A stretch of DNA of 64,000 nt from an uncultured Bacteroidota bacterium (GCA_903835005.1 CAILLK010000048.1:1-64000), one strand, 5' to 3'; counted from the stretch's first letter, positions 7,070-16,251 are shown. Notes: generated from the sequence alone by a model not told the origin. A program made the numbers and translations.

Positions 7070-8713
7070 ATGGATATACAAGGTAGGGACAGATGGAGGG
7101 TGTGGCTGCCGTTATTATGTGCTGTGGTGCTTATTGCCGGTATGATCATCGGTTTTAACCTGCGCGATACGCTGCGCAGTAAAAGGGACATCTCGACTGT
7201 AATAGAACGCAACGACCGGCTGGATGACCTTATAGACCTGGTGGATGAAAAATATGTAGACACCGTAAATAATAATGTGCTATATAAAGATGCGGTATCG
7301 GGTATCCTCAAATCGCTGGACCCGCATACGGTATACATTCCTGCCGATGAGGTAGATGAGGTGAATGAAGGGCTGGAAGGCGGGTTCTCGGGTGTAGGTG
7401 TTGAGTTTACCGTATTGCGCGATACCATTGAGGTAACCGCGGTAACAGATAAAGGCCCTGCTGCCACTGCCGGCATGCAGGTAGGCGACCAGCTGATAAA
7501 AGTAAATGATAGCCTTGTAGCCGGCACCCATATTACTCCCGACCGCATATCGCACCTGCTCAAGGGCAAGGCGCAAACGGTAGTTACCGTATCGGTTCTT
7601 AACGGAGCGGGGGCGCTAAAATCCCTACCCATTACCCGCGGGCTTATACCCACATCCAGCATTGAGGCCAGTATAATGATTGATGACCATACCGGGTTTA
7701 TAAAAATCAGCCATTTCAGCGCCACCACGGCTCCTGAGTTCAAAACAGCCCTGAGCAAGCTGCAAAACGCAGGCGCGCAGCAACTGATTGTGGACCTGCG
7801 GGATAACCCCGGCGGCTACCTGGATGCTGCCACCGCTATTGCCGATAACTTTCTGGATGGCGACAAACTGGTGGTCTTCACCAGTGGCAGCCATGTGCCC
7901 AAAACAGAATACCGCGCCCGGGAAAAAGGCCTATTTGAAACCGGCAGGCTGGCTATACTGGTAGATGAAGGTTCGGCATCGGCCAGCGAGATACTGGCGG
8001 GAGCTATACAGGACTGGGACCGGGGCGTGATCATAGGCCGGCGCACCTACGGCAAGGGGCTGGTGCAGGAGCAATATGAGCTGCCCGATGGGGCTGCACT
8101 CCGCCTCACCATAGCCCGGTATTACACGCCATCGGGCAGGTGCATACAGCGGTCGTTCTCGCAGGGTAAGCAGGCTTATTACCACGATTATGAAAAGCGC
8201 CTGGAAAACGGTGAGCTTACCGGCAACGATTCGCTGAACACCAGTGATACTATTCCGTTTTATACCGCCAATCACCGCATAGTATATGGCGGCGGCGGCA
8301 TAAAACCCGATGTGTATGTGCCTTACGATACCACCCGGTTTTCGCTGTCTTTCCGCAACCTGATCTTCAGCCCCGAACTGAAATCAGTGATCTGCGACTA
8401 CTTCCTGCAAAACAGGACGCGGCTGAAATACAGCAGTATCGGCGAGTTCACCCGGTCGTTCGACGGGCAGGAACAGATAACCGGCACTTACCTTGCCGGC
8501 CTTGAGCCCGGACCACGGAAACTGCTGATAAAAGAACTTGCCAGGCCGGTGAATAAAGACTTTATGCAACTGCAGATCAAGGCCCGGATGGCCCGCTTCC
8601 TGTTTCAGGACAACGGTTACTATACCTTCAGCGTGCAGGACGATGATGTGGTGAAGAAAGCGCTTACCGTAATAAACAGTGATCTGTACTCAAAGGTCAT
8701 AGGCGGGAAGTGA
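7070..8713 (+). CDS. S41 family C-terminal processing peptidase
   Basis: This 547-residue protein has an N-terminal membrane anchor at about residues 10-30. A PDZ domain spans roughly 95-180 (GLEGGFSGVGVEF, AGMQVGDQL), and the S41 catalytic core covers about 200-360. The Ser in GSASASE (S304) and the Lys in TYGKG (K329) are 25 residues apart, exactly as in the CtpA/Prc Ser-Lys dyad. LRDNPGG at 243-249 is the usual oxyanion-region motif. A C-terminal region of about 180 residues follows. It probably cleaves C-termini of periplasmic or damaged proteins. It stands alone on the plus strand, and its last 24 bases overlap the convergent HsdR-N-like gene. Confidence 0.93.
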   Translation: MDIQGRDRWRVWLPLLCAVVLIAGMIIGFNLRDTLRSKRDISTVIERNDRLDDLIDLVDEKYVDTVNNNVLYKDAVSGILKSLDPHTVYIPADEVDEVNEGLEGGFSGVGVEFTVLRDTIEVTAVTDKGPAATAGMQVGDQLIKVNDSLVAGTHITPDRISHLLKGKAQTVVTVSVLNGAGALKSLPITRGLIPTSSIEASIMIDDHTGFIKISHFSATTAPEFKTALSKLQNAGAQQLIVDLRDNPGGYLDAATAIADNFLDGDKLVVFTSGSHVPKTEYRAREKGLFETGRLAILVDEGSASASEILAGAIQDWDRGVIIGRRTYGKGLVQEQYELPDGAALRLTIARYYTPSGRCIQRSFSQGKQAYYHDYEKRLENGELTGNDSLNTSDTIPFYTANHRIVYGGGGIKPDVYVPYDTTRFSLSFRNLIFSPELKSVICDYFLQNRTRLKYSSIGEFTRSFDGQEQITGTYLAGLEPGPRKLLIKELARPVNKDFMQLQIKARMARFLFQDNGYYTFSVQDDDVVKKALTVINSDLYSKVIGGK

Positions 8714-9133
8714 GTTCAGCCATACTATTTTATCCTTATTCCGGGCATCGGCGCAATAATTCTGGTGGCCATTGGTGAGCAGCCAGTAACTGCATTGCAC
8801 CGTGCCCTGATAACCAAGCAGCTGGTGCAGTGTGTGCTCTGAAACCGGCACTTCGGGGGCTTTGCACTCAGCCAGCAGCCAGGGTTTATGGGTGCGGCCG
8901 TAAACCACCACATCAAACCGTTTATTGAGTTTGCCCACGGCTATAGATTTCTCAACTGCAATGAGCGCAGGGGGGTAGTGCAGATTGGTGATAAGGTATT
9001 GCAGCAGGTATTGCCTCACATGCTCTTCGGGAGTAAGTATGATCCACTTTTTGCGCACCGGATCGAAGACGGAAGTTTTGCCTTCCGTCTGCCGGAATTT
9101 CAATTGTATTTTCGAAAAATCAAAGGGGATCAT
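8690..9133 (-). CDS. HsdR N-terminal-like (type I restriction R-protein N-domain) protein
   Basis: The protein has 147 residues from the internal ATG at 9131-9133, which gives MIPFDFSKIQLKF; the frame runs open for six codons further upstream. It matches the stand-alone HSDR_N_2 family: RKKWIILTPEEHVRQYLLQYLI, then KLNKRFDVVVYG and LLAECKAPEVP. The D...ECK arrangement is the PD-(D/E)xK nuclease-fold core. These small Bacteroidota proteins occur without helicase or methylase partners, and none is present here. The role is unknown; nuclease activity is inferred from the fold. Its 3' end overlaps that of the S41 peptidase gene by 24 bases tail to tail. Confidence 0.8.
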   Translation of the reverse strand: MIPFDFSKIQLKFRQTEGKTSVFDPVRKKWIILTPEEHVRQYLLQYLITNLHYPPALIAVEKSIAVGKLNKRFDVVVYGRTHKPWLLAECKAPEVPVSEHTLHQLLGYQGTVQCSYWLLTNGHQNYCADARNKDKIVWLNSLPAYDL

Positions 9134-9316
9134 CGGGCTAAAGTAAAACAATTATCTTTTATGCTTCCTGCCGTTTAAAAACGGGCAATGATCAATCTCA
9201 CGCGAAGGCGCAATTTCAACAGTTGATATTTAGCCTGTTGTAAAATTTAAGCCCGCCAAGCCATCCATTAATTCAATGCACAAAATTATGCAGTGACCGA
9301 CAGACATCATGCAGGC

Positions 9317-9676
9317 CTACTTTTCAGCCTTCTTTTTACTTTTAGCTGCCGGCTTGGGTTTCAATCTGCATACATACTGATAACTGATATCAAACCATAC
9401 AGCCAGTTCCTTTTGCTTCTTCAGGAGGACATCGGGCACTACTACATATTCTTTCTGTACTATGCCATATTGCTGCAGCAATGCCGATTTGTATTTGTTC
9501 AGAAACTGCCCCCTTTCAGCTTCCGGCAGGCGAATAGCCACTTCGTCGGCCTTAGTGAGCATACTGTACATATGGCCGTTGAGAGAAGTATAAGGAATGG
9601 TATCGCCCTTGCGTTCAGCCAGTGGATGAGCAGCCACCAGCAGATTGTATAATTCAGTTTTTTCTTCGCGGGTCAT
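9317..9676 (-). CDS. TfoX/Sxy N-terminal-like small protein
   Basis: This is a 119-residue cytosolic protein with a lysine-rich tail (KPKPAAKSKKKAEK). The central part, NGHMYSMLTKADEVAIRLPE followed by YVVVPDVLLKKQKELAVWF and YVCRLKPKP, follows the layout of the TfoX/Sxy N-terminal domain: NGxM, a ligand-like strand, a 'YVxVP' strand, then a helix ending near LPPK. Proteins of this kind occur singly in many bacteria and are not necessarily competence regulators. It is transcribed alone on the minus strand. The assignment rests on pattern resemblance only, so treat it as a conserved hypothetical if a profile search disagrees. Confidence 0.6.
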   Translation of the reverse strand: MTREEKTELYNLLVAAHPLAERKGDTIPYTSLNGHMYSMLTKADEVAIRLPEAERGQFLNKYKSALLQQYGIVQKEYVVVPDVLLKKQKELAVWFDISYQYVCRLKPKPAAKSKKKAEK

Positions 9677-9884
9677 TTGAAAAAGTTTTGCGGATTGAAC
9701 GTTCAGAATACCTAAAATTATGAATATTATTCATTAAATATCAGAGGAGATTTTCAAAATAATTGATTGAACGGTGATTAATAAGCAAAGCGGGACTAAC
9801 CTCCAGAATCAAAGAATCACTATCATTTCGTGACATAAAAACTCTTTAACTTGTGACAGCGGAATACTACATAAAAGCAATTGC

Positions 9885-9917
9885 ATTGCGGTATTGATGA
9901 TTACTATGCTACCTTTG
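9885..9917 (+). promoter_or_regulatory. Bacteroidota-type promoter for the PLP enzyme gene
   Basis: A perfect -7 element TACCTTTG (TANNTTTG) lies at 9910-9917. ATTG at 9885-9888 sits 21 bases upstream in the position of the -33 TTTG element. The gene's ATG begins at 9936, so the leader would be about 10-12 bases. Confidence 0.65.
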
Positions 9918-9935
9918 CGGTAAATTCAGTAATCA

Positions 9936-11177
9936 ATGGCTGATAACCAGAATGCCGGTTTTGATACAGTATGCCTGCACGGCGGACACACACCTGAGAG
10001 CAACCGCGCCCACCTCACCCCCATTTATGCATCGAGCACCTATACCTTCGACAGCGCAGAGCAGGCAATAGCTATGTTCAGAGGCGAGGAGAAGGGATAT
10101 ATTTACGGCCGGTGGGGCAACCCTACAATAAGTGAGGCTGAGGAAAAGATCGCATTACTGGAGGCTTACAGGCTAACAGATAAGGATGGCAGGCCGCTGC
10201 AGCTCAAGGCTATTCTGCATGCATCGGGTATGGCGGCAATATGTACCATGCTGCTGGGCAACATAAAGGCAGGCCAGAAAATAATTACACACCAATCGCT
10301 GTATGGCGGCACACATGAACTGGTGGAAAAGATACTTCCCGACCTGGGAATAGGTTATGTGCTGGTGGATTTTCATGACCCGGCCAAGGTGGAAGCGGCG
10401 CTGAAGGCGGATACCAGCATAGCCCTGATGCACATAGAAACCCCTGCCAACCCTACACTGCAATGCCTTGACCTGGAAGACTTGTGCGCTATGGGCAAGA
10501 GGTATGGCCTGGTAGTATGTGTGGACAATACATTTGCCACCCCCTACCTGCAGCAACCTTTCAGGTATGATGCCGACTATGTGATGCACTCAACCACCAA
10601 GTTTCTGAACGGGCATGGTACAGCCATAGGTGGTATACTGATAGGCAGAGATCTTGAGAAGATGAACAAGGGCCTGACCAAAATGCACCGCCTGCTGGGC
10701 GGTAACAGCAATGCTTTTGATGCCTTTCTGCTTACAAACGGGCTGCGCACCTTCGGGCTGCGTATGGAGCGGCATTGCAGCAATGCACAAAAGGTGGCCG
10801 AATACCTGGAGCAGCATGCCATGGTGGCGCATGTTAATTACCTGGGCCTTGCCAGTCATCCGGACGCTGCTGTGGCCCGCAAGCAGATGAAACACCCGGG
10901 CGCTATGCTAAGTTTTGAACTGAAAGGTGGTTTTGAAGCCGGTATCCGGTTTATTGACAGCCTGAAGCTATGCACCAGTGCAGTATCGCTCGGCACCTGC
11001 GATACGCTGATAAGCCATCCGGCATCTACCACACATGTGGGTGTGCCGAGGGAGGAGCGCATTATCTTTGGTATAACCGATGGACTAATAAGAATGAGCG
11101 TGGGGATTGAGAATGTGGAGGATATTATAGGAGACCTGGAACAAGCATTAACAGTTACCCCAAACCCCTCGCGATGA
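9936..11177 (+). CDS. Cys/Met metabolism PLP-dependent enzyme (trans-sulfuration family)
   Basis: This 413-residue enzyme is of the cystathionine gamma-synthase/methionine gamma-lyase family. YGRWGNPT (57-64) gives the phosphate-binding Tyr and Arg of the adjacent subunit. SLYGGTH (121-127) holds the Tyr that stacks on PLP, VDNTFATP (197-204) the Asp that contacts the pyridine nitrogen, and HSTTKFLNGH (218-227) the Schiff-base Lys222. The sequence does not by itself separate methionine gamma-lyase, cystathionine lyase/synthase and O-acetylhomoserine sulfhydrylase. It forms a monocistronic-looking unit with its own promoter. The reaction is beta- or gamma-elimination or replacement on a sulfur amino acid. 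Confidence 0.92.
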   Translation: MADNQNAGFDTVCLHGGHTPESNRAHLTPIYASSTYTFDSAEQAIAMFRGEEKGYIYGRWGNPTISEAEEKIALLEAYRLTDKDGRPLQLKAILHASGMAAICTMLLGNIKAGQKIITHQSLYGGTHELVEKILPDLGIGYVLVDFHDPAKVEAALKADTSIALMHIETPANPTLQCLDLEDLCAMGKRYGLVVCVDNTFATPYLQQPFRYDADYVMHSTTKFLNGHGTAIGGILIGRDLEKMNKGLTKMHRLLGGNSNAFDAFLLTNGLRTFGLRMERHCSNAQKVAEYLEQHAMVAHVNYLGLASHPDAAVARKQMKHPGAMLSFELKGGFEAGIRFIDSLKLCTSAVSLGTCDTLISHPASTTHVGVPREERIIFGITDGLIRMSVGIENVEDIIGDLEQALTVTPNPSR

Positions 11178-11271
11178 AAAATCGGTACCTGGTTCCGGGG
11201 CTTAACTTGAGCATATGGGTTCAGCAATGCGACATTGATCTTGTTTTATTGAGCACTAAATTCATATAAGT

Positions 11272-11934
11272 ATGAGAACGGTTCTGATTATTTTTTTAAC
11301 GTTGATTACTTCAATCAGGCTTATTGCACAGGACTGTGCCTGCCCGGCTGATGTGCATACCGATAATGACGATAAACCAAACAGGATATTCCGGTTTGCG
11401 AATGGAAAGGAACTGGGTATTTGCGGCTATAATTCGGCTGATGGCGACTCAACCTACACTAAATTCAGTTTATTTGAGTGTGGCAGCAATAAGGTGGTTG
11501 AAGTGTGGGATGTGACCAAAACCTGCCAGGCGCAAATGACAAAAGATGAACTGATAGTGAAGGAAATGTATGGATTGCCCATCGGGCAGACCTTTAGTAC
11601 CTTATGGCGGCCATTTCTGATTCATAAATTCAGCTACAAGAACGGAGCGATGCATGAGGAAGAGTATTTCCGTAAAGACCTGGATAAATACAGCAAGGAA
11701 CAACTGGAGCAGGTATTTGCTGAATACAAAAAGCTGCCTGATGGGGGAAAGGAAAACATGATGCATGTGGCCAATATGCTATTCTGGGCCAGCTTCTGCG
11801 GCAATAAAGAAGCTGAAGCTGACCTTAAAACGATGCCTGAAAAATTCGGGCCGTTTGATGGGGTTATTGGTGAGGAGTGGAGCGGGATTTATAGTATTTA
11901 CCTGAAGTGGAAGGGGATGAATAAAAACAATTAA
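11272..11934 (+). CDS. Secreted protein of unknown function
   Basis: The protein has 220 residues. Residues 1-20 (MRTVLIIFLTLITSIRLIAQ) form a cleavable signal peptide ending at AQ/D. The mature protein starts with a Cys-rich DCACPAD and has scattered further cysteines (ELGICGY, LFECGS, KTCQAQ), suggesting disulfides in the periplasm or outside. The C-terminal half is helical and charged. No family is recognised. It precedes the ACMSD-like gene by only 15 bases on the same strand, so the two are probably co-transcribed; no functional link is evident. Confidence 0.7.
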   Translation: MRTVLIIFLTLITSIRLIAQDCACPADVHTDNDDKPNRIFRFANGKELGICGYNSADGDSTYTKFSLFECGSNKVVEVWDVTKTCQAQMTKDELIVKEMYGLPIGQTFSTLWRPFLIHKFSYKNGAMHEEEYFRKDLDKYSKEQLEQVFAEYKKLPDGGKENMMHVANMLFWASFCGNKEAEADLKTMPEKFGPFDGVIGEEWSGIYSIYLKWKGMNKNN

Positions 11935-11949
11935 TTTTTTCGGTAAAGT

Positions 11950-12945
11950 ATGACTCAAAAAATCGACATCCACACCCATATCATGCCGGAGCATGTGCCC
12001 AACTGGTTTCAAAAATTCGGGTATGGGGAATTTATACACCTGGAGCATCACAAGCCTTGCTGCGCAAGGATGATAAAGGGAGACAAGGTTTTCAGGGAGA
12101 TAGAGCAAAACTGCTGGGACCCGGCTGTGCGCACTAAAGAAATGGATATGAGCGAGGTGAGTACCCAGGTGCTGAGTACCATACCTGTACTGTTTAACTA
12201 TTTTGCGAAACCAGAACATGCTTTAGAAACCTCCCGTTTCTTTAATGACCATATAGCTCAGTGTGCAGACCAACACCCTACCCGATTTATAGGTATTGGC
12301 ACAGTACCTATGCAGGATGTGGATACGGCTATAAAGGAAATGGAGCGCTGTATAACCGAACTGAAAATGCCCGGCCTGGAGATAGGCTCAAACATCAATA
12401 ACCGCAACCTGAGCGACCCTTATTTTGCACCATTCTGGGAAGCAGCAGAACAATTGGGCTGCAGCATATTTGTGCACCCCTGGGAAATGATGGGCGAGAA
12501 AGATATGGCCCGCTACTGGCTGCCCTGGCTGGTGGGTATGCCGGCAGAGACGAGCCGGGCAATATGCTCTATGATCTTTGGCGGGGTGTTTGAAAAGCAT
12601 CCCGGGCTCCGGGTGGCTTTTGCCCATGGTGGCGGCAGTTTCCCGCTTACTATAGGTCGTATAGAGCATGGCTTTAACGTGCGACCTGATCTGTGCGCAA
12701 CAGATAACCCGGTGAACCCAAGAGACTATATAGGCCGGTTCTGGATAGATGCACTGGTACACGACCCCAAAGCGCTGGATTTCGTCATAGACATCATGGG
12801 GCAGAATCATATATGCATGGGCAGCGATTATCCGTTCCCGCTGGGAGAGCACCATCCGGGCAAGCTGATAGAGAGCATGGGATATACGGCTGATCTGAAA
12901 GATAAACTGCTTTTCAGGAATGCGATGGAATGGCTTGGAAGATAA
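11950..12945 (+). CDS. ACMSD-like amidohydrolase (2-amino-3-carboxymuconate-6-semialdehyde decarboxylase)
   Basis: This 331-residue protein belongs to the amidohydrolase_2 (ACMSD) family. Zinc-site residues are present: H8 and H10 in IDIHTH, H176 in FVHPWEMMG, H226 in AFAHGGGSFP and D293 in MGSDYPFPLGE. The HPWEMMG and SDYPFPLGE segments match ACMSD of the kynurenine branch of tryptophan degradation closely. The length is typical. Other kynurenine genes are not in this window. Co-transcription with the upstream secreted protein is likely from the 15-base gap. Confidence 0.9.
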   Translation: MTQKIDIHTHIMPEHVPNWFQKFGYGEFIHLEHHKPCCARMIKGDKVFREIEQNCWDPAVRTKEMDMSEVSTQVLSTIPVLFNYFAKPEHALETSRFFNDHIAQCADQHPTRFIGIGTVPMQDVDTAIKEMERCITELKMPGLEIGSNINNRNLSDPYFAPFWEAAEQLGCSIFVHPWEMMGEKDMARYWLPWLVGMPAETSRAICSMIFGGVFEKHPGLRVAFAHGGGSFPLTIGRIEHGFNVRPDLCATDNPVNPRDYIGRFWIDALVHDPKALDFVIDIMGQNHICMGSDYPFPLGEHHPGKLIESMGYTADLKDKLLFRNAMEWLGR

Positions 12946-13004
12946 TCTGACCAAAAAATCAGGCAAAGAATTCAAAATGAATCTCCCTACTGAGTATACC
13001 ATAA

Positions 13005-13886
13005 TCAATTAATCCCATCCACTACTGCATCTTTTGCAATCTTACTGATTAAACCCTGGAGTACCTTACCGGGGCCCACTTCTGTAAAATGGGTGGCATT
13101 GTGCTCCATCATTTTGCGGATGGTTTGGGTCCAACGCACTGGTGATGTCAGCTGATTGATGAGGTTTTGCCTGATCATTGACGGTGTTATATAAGGAGAT
13201 GCATCCACATTCTGGTAAACCGGGCAGGTTGGGTTGCTGAAGGTGGTACCGGCTATAGCCTCAGCCAGTTCTTCACGGGCGGGCTCCATTAGCGGCGAAT
13301 GAAATGCGCCGCCTACAGGCAATATCAGCGCCCGCTTGGCGCCTGCAGCTTTCAGCAGTTCGCAGGCCTGCCTCACACCTTCATTACTGCCGCTGATAAC
13401 CAGCTGGCCGGGGCAATTATAATTGGCCGCAACGACAATCTCGCCGGTTATCTGGCTGCATACCTCTTCCACTATATGGTCGTCCAGGTTGGTTATAGCA
13501 GCCATAGTTGAGGGGTTGATTTCGCAGGCATGCTGCATAGCCGAGGCGCGTTTGGCAACAAGGCGCAGGCCGTCTTCAAATGTCAGCACTTTATTGGCAA
13601 TCAGGGCCGAAAACTCGCCCAATGAATGGCCGGCAACCATATCTGGCAGCAGATCGGGAGTGGTAAGGAACAATATCACCGAGTGCAGGAAAACAGCAGG
13701 CTGCGTCACCCTGGTTTGTTTCAGATCATCGGCAGTGCCATCAAACATAATATCGGTGATGCGGAAGCCCAATATTTCATTGGCTTGTTCGAAATATTCC
13801 CTGGCAATGGTATTTTCTTCATACAATTTTTTACCCATTCCAACGAACTGGGCACCCTGGCCAGGAAATACATAAGCGTGGTTCAT
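13005..13886 (-). CDS. fabD: Malonyl-CoA:ACP transacylase FabD
   Basis: FabD moves malonyl groups from CoA to acyl carrier protein for fatty acid synthesis in the cytosol. The start is placed at MNHAYVFPGQGAQ (294 residues). The 13 preceding codons are not conserved in the family, and the -7-like string TACTTTCG (minus strand, 13903-13910) lies inside them. FPGQG, the nucleophile S88 in GHSLG and H196 in AFHSP are all present, and the length is normal. No other fab genes are adjacent. Confidence 0.95.
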   Translation of the reverse strand: MNHAYVFPGQGAQFVGMGKKLYEENTIAREYFEQANEILGFRITDIMFDGTADDLKQTRVTQPAVFLHSVILFLTTPDLLPDMVAGHSLGEFSALIANKVLTFEDGLRLVAKRASAMQHACEINPSTMAAITNLDDHIVEEVCSQITGEIVVAANYNCPGQLVISGSNEGVRQACELLKAAGAKRALILPVGGAFHSPLMEPAREELAEAIAGTTFSNPTCPVYQNVDASPYITPSMIRQNLINQLTSPVRWTQTIRKMMEHNATHFTEVGPGKVLQGLISKIAKDAVVDGIN

Positions 13887-14044
13887 TTGTGTAATTTTGG
13901 TGCGAAAGTAGCTTAAAAACCCCAAACCCCTAACGGGGCTTTACAAGTGAATATATACTCAAAAGATAACCTTTAATCAACTTTTTCGCTTAATATATTT
14001 TAATTGAACGAATTTAAAACGAATGCTAAATCCATGGTTTCCCG

Positions 14045-14665
14045 TCAGTGGTTTAAAGTATCCCACTCCCCTGCCCCTTCCCTGATCAATACAGGAGCAC
14101 CGCTGGTGCAATCAATGACAGTGGAAGCCAGTATACTGCCAATACCACCATCTATAACGATATCTACAAGGTTACCAAACTGCTCTTCCATAATTTCAGG
14201 GTCGGTAAAGTATTCCACATCAACATCCATGGGCAAGGAAGCGCTCATTAACGGGTGACCTAGTTCGGCCACTATCATCTGGCAAATATTATTGTCGGGC
14301 ACACGGATACCTACAGTATCTTTTTTGGTTTTCAGCATTTTGGGTACCTGCTTGCTGGCATCCAGGATAAATGTATAAGGGCCTGGCAAGGCAGACTTAA
14401 GCAACCGGAAGATGGGCGTATCCACACTTTTGGCGTAATCACTGAGGTGGCTCAGACCACTGCAGATGAATGAAAACTGTGCTTTTTTGGGGTCAATCTG
14501 CTTGATTCGGGCAATACGTGCAATGGCTTCGGGGTGGTAGATATCGCAGCCTATACCATAGATGGTATCTGTTGGATAGATGATCACACCACCGGCTTTC
14601 AGGCATTCCACCACCATCTTAATATATCGGGGTTGCGGATTTTCCGGATGGATTTGGAGTAGCAT
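14045..14665 (-). CDS. YrdC/Sua5/YciO family protein (L-threonylcarbamoyladenylate synthase-like)
   Basis: This is a 206-residue single-domain protein with GGVIIYPTDTIYGIGCD at 25-41, the RIKQIDPKKAQFSFIC strand (53-68), LPGPYTFIL (93-101) and VGIRVPDN. These match the YrdC fold that makes threonylcarbamoyl-AMP for the t6A modification of tRNA. The 'PKKAQFSFICSGLS' form and lack of the Sua5 C-terminal domain are closer to the YciO-type subgroup, whose activity is less certain. It is transcribed alone, with a short leader. Confidence 0.85.
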   Translation of the reverse strand: MLLQIHPENPQPRYIKMVVECLKAGGVIIYPTDTIYGIGCDIYHPEAIARIARIKQIDPKKAQFSFICSGLSHLSDYAKSVDTPIFRLLKSALPGPYTFILDASKQVPKMLKTKKDTVGIRVPDNNICQMIVAELGHPLMSASLPMDVDVEYFTDPEIMEEQFGNLVDIVIDGGIGSILASTVIDCTSGAPVLIREGAGEWDTLNH

Positions 14666-14700
14666 GAACTATTTTTGTAAAATTACACAATATTAGGTTT

Positions 14701-14775
14701 ACAGGCGGCAATTTACCTCTGGCAGTTGCTACTATAGATTATAGTTGGCATTAGGATTTACAGTTGGCAGTTTAG
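14701..14775. repeat. TTTACAGTTGGCAGTT-type intergenic repeat
   Basis: Loose repeats of TTTACAGGCGGCAATTTAC, CTCTGGCAGTTGC and TTTACAGTTGGCAGTTTA fill this short gap. The same words occur as an inverted repeat at 35384-35434. They are probably one dispersed family; function unknown. A TACTTTTG (-7-type) string at 14776-14783 lies just before the GT2 gene. Confidence 0.45.
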
Positions 14776-14815
14776 TACTTTTGACTTTCGACTAAATACT
14801 TAAGATTAAAAAAAA

Positions 14816-15649
14816 ATGTTCTCAATCATTATACCTACCTGGAATAACCTTGCTTTTGTGAAGCTTTGTGTGGAAAGCATCCGTAAAAATTCGGTGAAGA
14901 TGCACCAGGTTATCCTGCACATCAACGATGGCAGCGATGGAACACTGGCCTGGGCAAAAGAGCAGAAACTGGATTACACCCATACAGAAGACAATGCCGG
15001 CATCTGCAAAGCTGTAAATGAAGCCGGCGGACTTGCTACAATGGACTATGTAATGTATATGAATGATGATATGTATGTGTGCCCCGGATGGGACACCCAT
15101 CTTCTGGAGGAAATCAGCAATACAGGAACCGATTGCTTTATGCTATCCAGCACCATGATAGAACCGATAAATTACAACAATCCGTGCGTGATCAATAAAG
15201 ACTACGGCCAGACCATTGAAACATTTAATGAGGCAGCATTGCTAAAAGAATGTAATCAGTTTGAAAAAGCGGATTGGTCCGGCTCAACATGGCCACCAAC
15301 AATAGTACACCGCAAATACTGGCTAATTACCGGTGGCTACAGTATAGAGCTGAGCCCCGGAGTGAGCAGCGATGATGATTTCGCAATGAAGATGTGGTAT
15401 GCGGGTTGCCGTATTTTTAAAGGAGTAGGGAAAAGCCTGGTTTATCATTTCCAGTCAAAATCAACACTCAGAGTAAAGAAGAATAATGGCCGCAAACAAT
15501 TCCTGATGAAGTGGGGAATCAATCAGAGTACCTTCAATAAATATTACATCAGGCGGGGAGGGCCTTATACAGGCCTATCGACAGAGCCGGATGAAGATAA
15601 AATGAAGTGGGAATATTTCAGGGCATGGATAAAAAGGAAGATCATGTGA
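14816..15649 (+). CDS. Family 2 glycosyltransferase
   Basis: This 277-residue GT-A-fold transferase starts with FSIIIPTWNN, the nucleotide-sugar-binding strand. It contains HINDGSDG around 36-43 and YMNDDMYV (80-87) with the DxD-like metal site. In the second half, WPPTIVHRKYWLITGGY and SSDDDFAMKMW carry the acceptor-side catalytic ED/DD residues. No signal peptide or membrane anchor is seen, so it acts on the cytosolic face. The donor and acceptor cannot be told. It is a single gene with a perfect -7 TACTTTTG 33 bases before the ATG. Confidence 0.88.
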   Translation: MFSIIIPTWNNLAFVKLCVESIRKNSVKMHQVILHINDGSDGTLAWAKEQKLDYTHTEDNAGICKAVNEAGGLATMDYVMYMNDDMYVCPGWDTHLLEEISNTGTDCFMLSSTMIEPINYNNPCVINKDYGQTIETFNEAALLKECNQFEKADWSGSTWPPTIVHRKYWLITGGYSIELSPGVSSDDDFAMKMWYAGCRIFKGVGKSLVYHFQSKSTLRVKKNNGRKQFLMKWGINQSTFNKYYIRRGGPYTGLSTEPDEDKMKWEYFRAWIKRKIM

Positions 15650-15790
15650 TAATTTGACAATTTGGCAATTCGGCAATTTGACAATTAGGCAATGTGGTAA
15701 TTCGGAAATTCAGAAATGCGACAATGCGGTAATTCGGAAATTCGACAATTTGACAATTAGAAATTTAGAGAATTAGACAATTAGACTAGA
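15650..15790. repeat. Degenerate AATTTGGC tandem repeats
   Basis: About fifteen imperfect 8-10 base units run head to tail, such as AATTTGACAATTTGGCAATTC, AATGTGGTAATTCGG and AATGCGACAATGCGG. Near-identical words (AATGTGGTAATGTGGTAATGCG) occur at about 372-393 near the left end. Units vary in length, so this is not a CRISPR array. Such strings are frequent between genes in this phylum. Confidence 0.7.
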
Positions 15791-16203
15791 AACAAACAGG
15801 ATAATTATGAACTTATAAATAGTTACCTCCTTTTGATTAATATGTATACGACCACTATAATTAATGCGAGATATACCATGATGATCGTTTTCTATTGATA
15901 AATCATAACCTAACTACAGAAATATAAACAGATTGTGGTACTTAGGGACAAACTTAGTTTGTTTATGAGCCCCGCCACTTACGCAATTGCAGTTATTAAC
16001 TGTATAATTCCCATTTTCCCGGATTATGGCATAATGGCCCTAACTGCTTTCCTGCAGAGAATGATTGATGCGATACCCCCCGGAATAACAGTATCCGTTA
16101 AATACAAACAGGAAAAACCGGGCTGAAAAATCATCAAAAAGCGCCCGATTTCTATTCTAAAATAAAAAAACACAATAAAAATCAAAAATAAAGTTCGGTT
16201 CCT
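15791..16203. other. Intergenic, no recognised gene
   Basis: An open frame of 63 codons at 15935-16126 has no recognisable homology pattern, no signal for expression and sits in repeat-flanked A+T-rich DNA, so it was not called. Nothing else was seen apart from the tRNA promoter that follows. Confidence 0.5.
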
Positions 16204-16234
16204 TTTGGTTTATCGCTGATTAATCCTATTTTTG
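16204..16234 (+). promoter_or_regulatory. Promoter of tRNA-Phe
   Basis: TTTG at 16204-16207 and TATTTTTG at 16227-16234 are separated by 19 bases. This is an exact match to the Bacteroidota sigma-ABfr consensus (TTTG-N19..21-TANNTTTG). The mature tRNA starts 17 bases after the -7 element, leaving a short 5' leader for RNase P. Confidence 0.85.
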
Positions 16235-16251
16235 CACTCCCAAAACGAAAA

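Noticed and set aside
15650-15790. CRISPR-like array
   Set aside because: Units are 8-10 bases, variable in length and sequence, with no distinct spacers and no cas genes nearby.
15935-16126. 63-codon plus-strand frame
   Set aside because: No family resemblance, no promoter of the expected form, and located in a repeat-rich gap.
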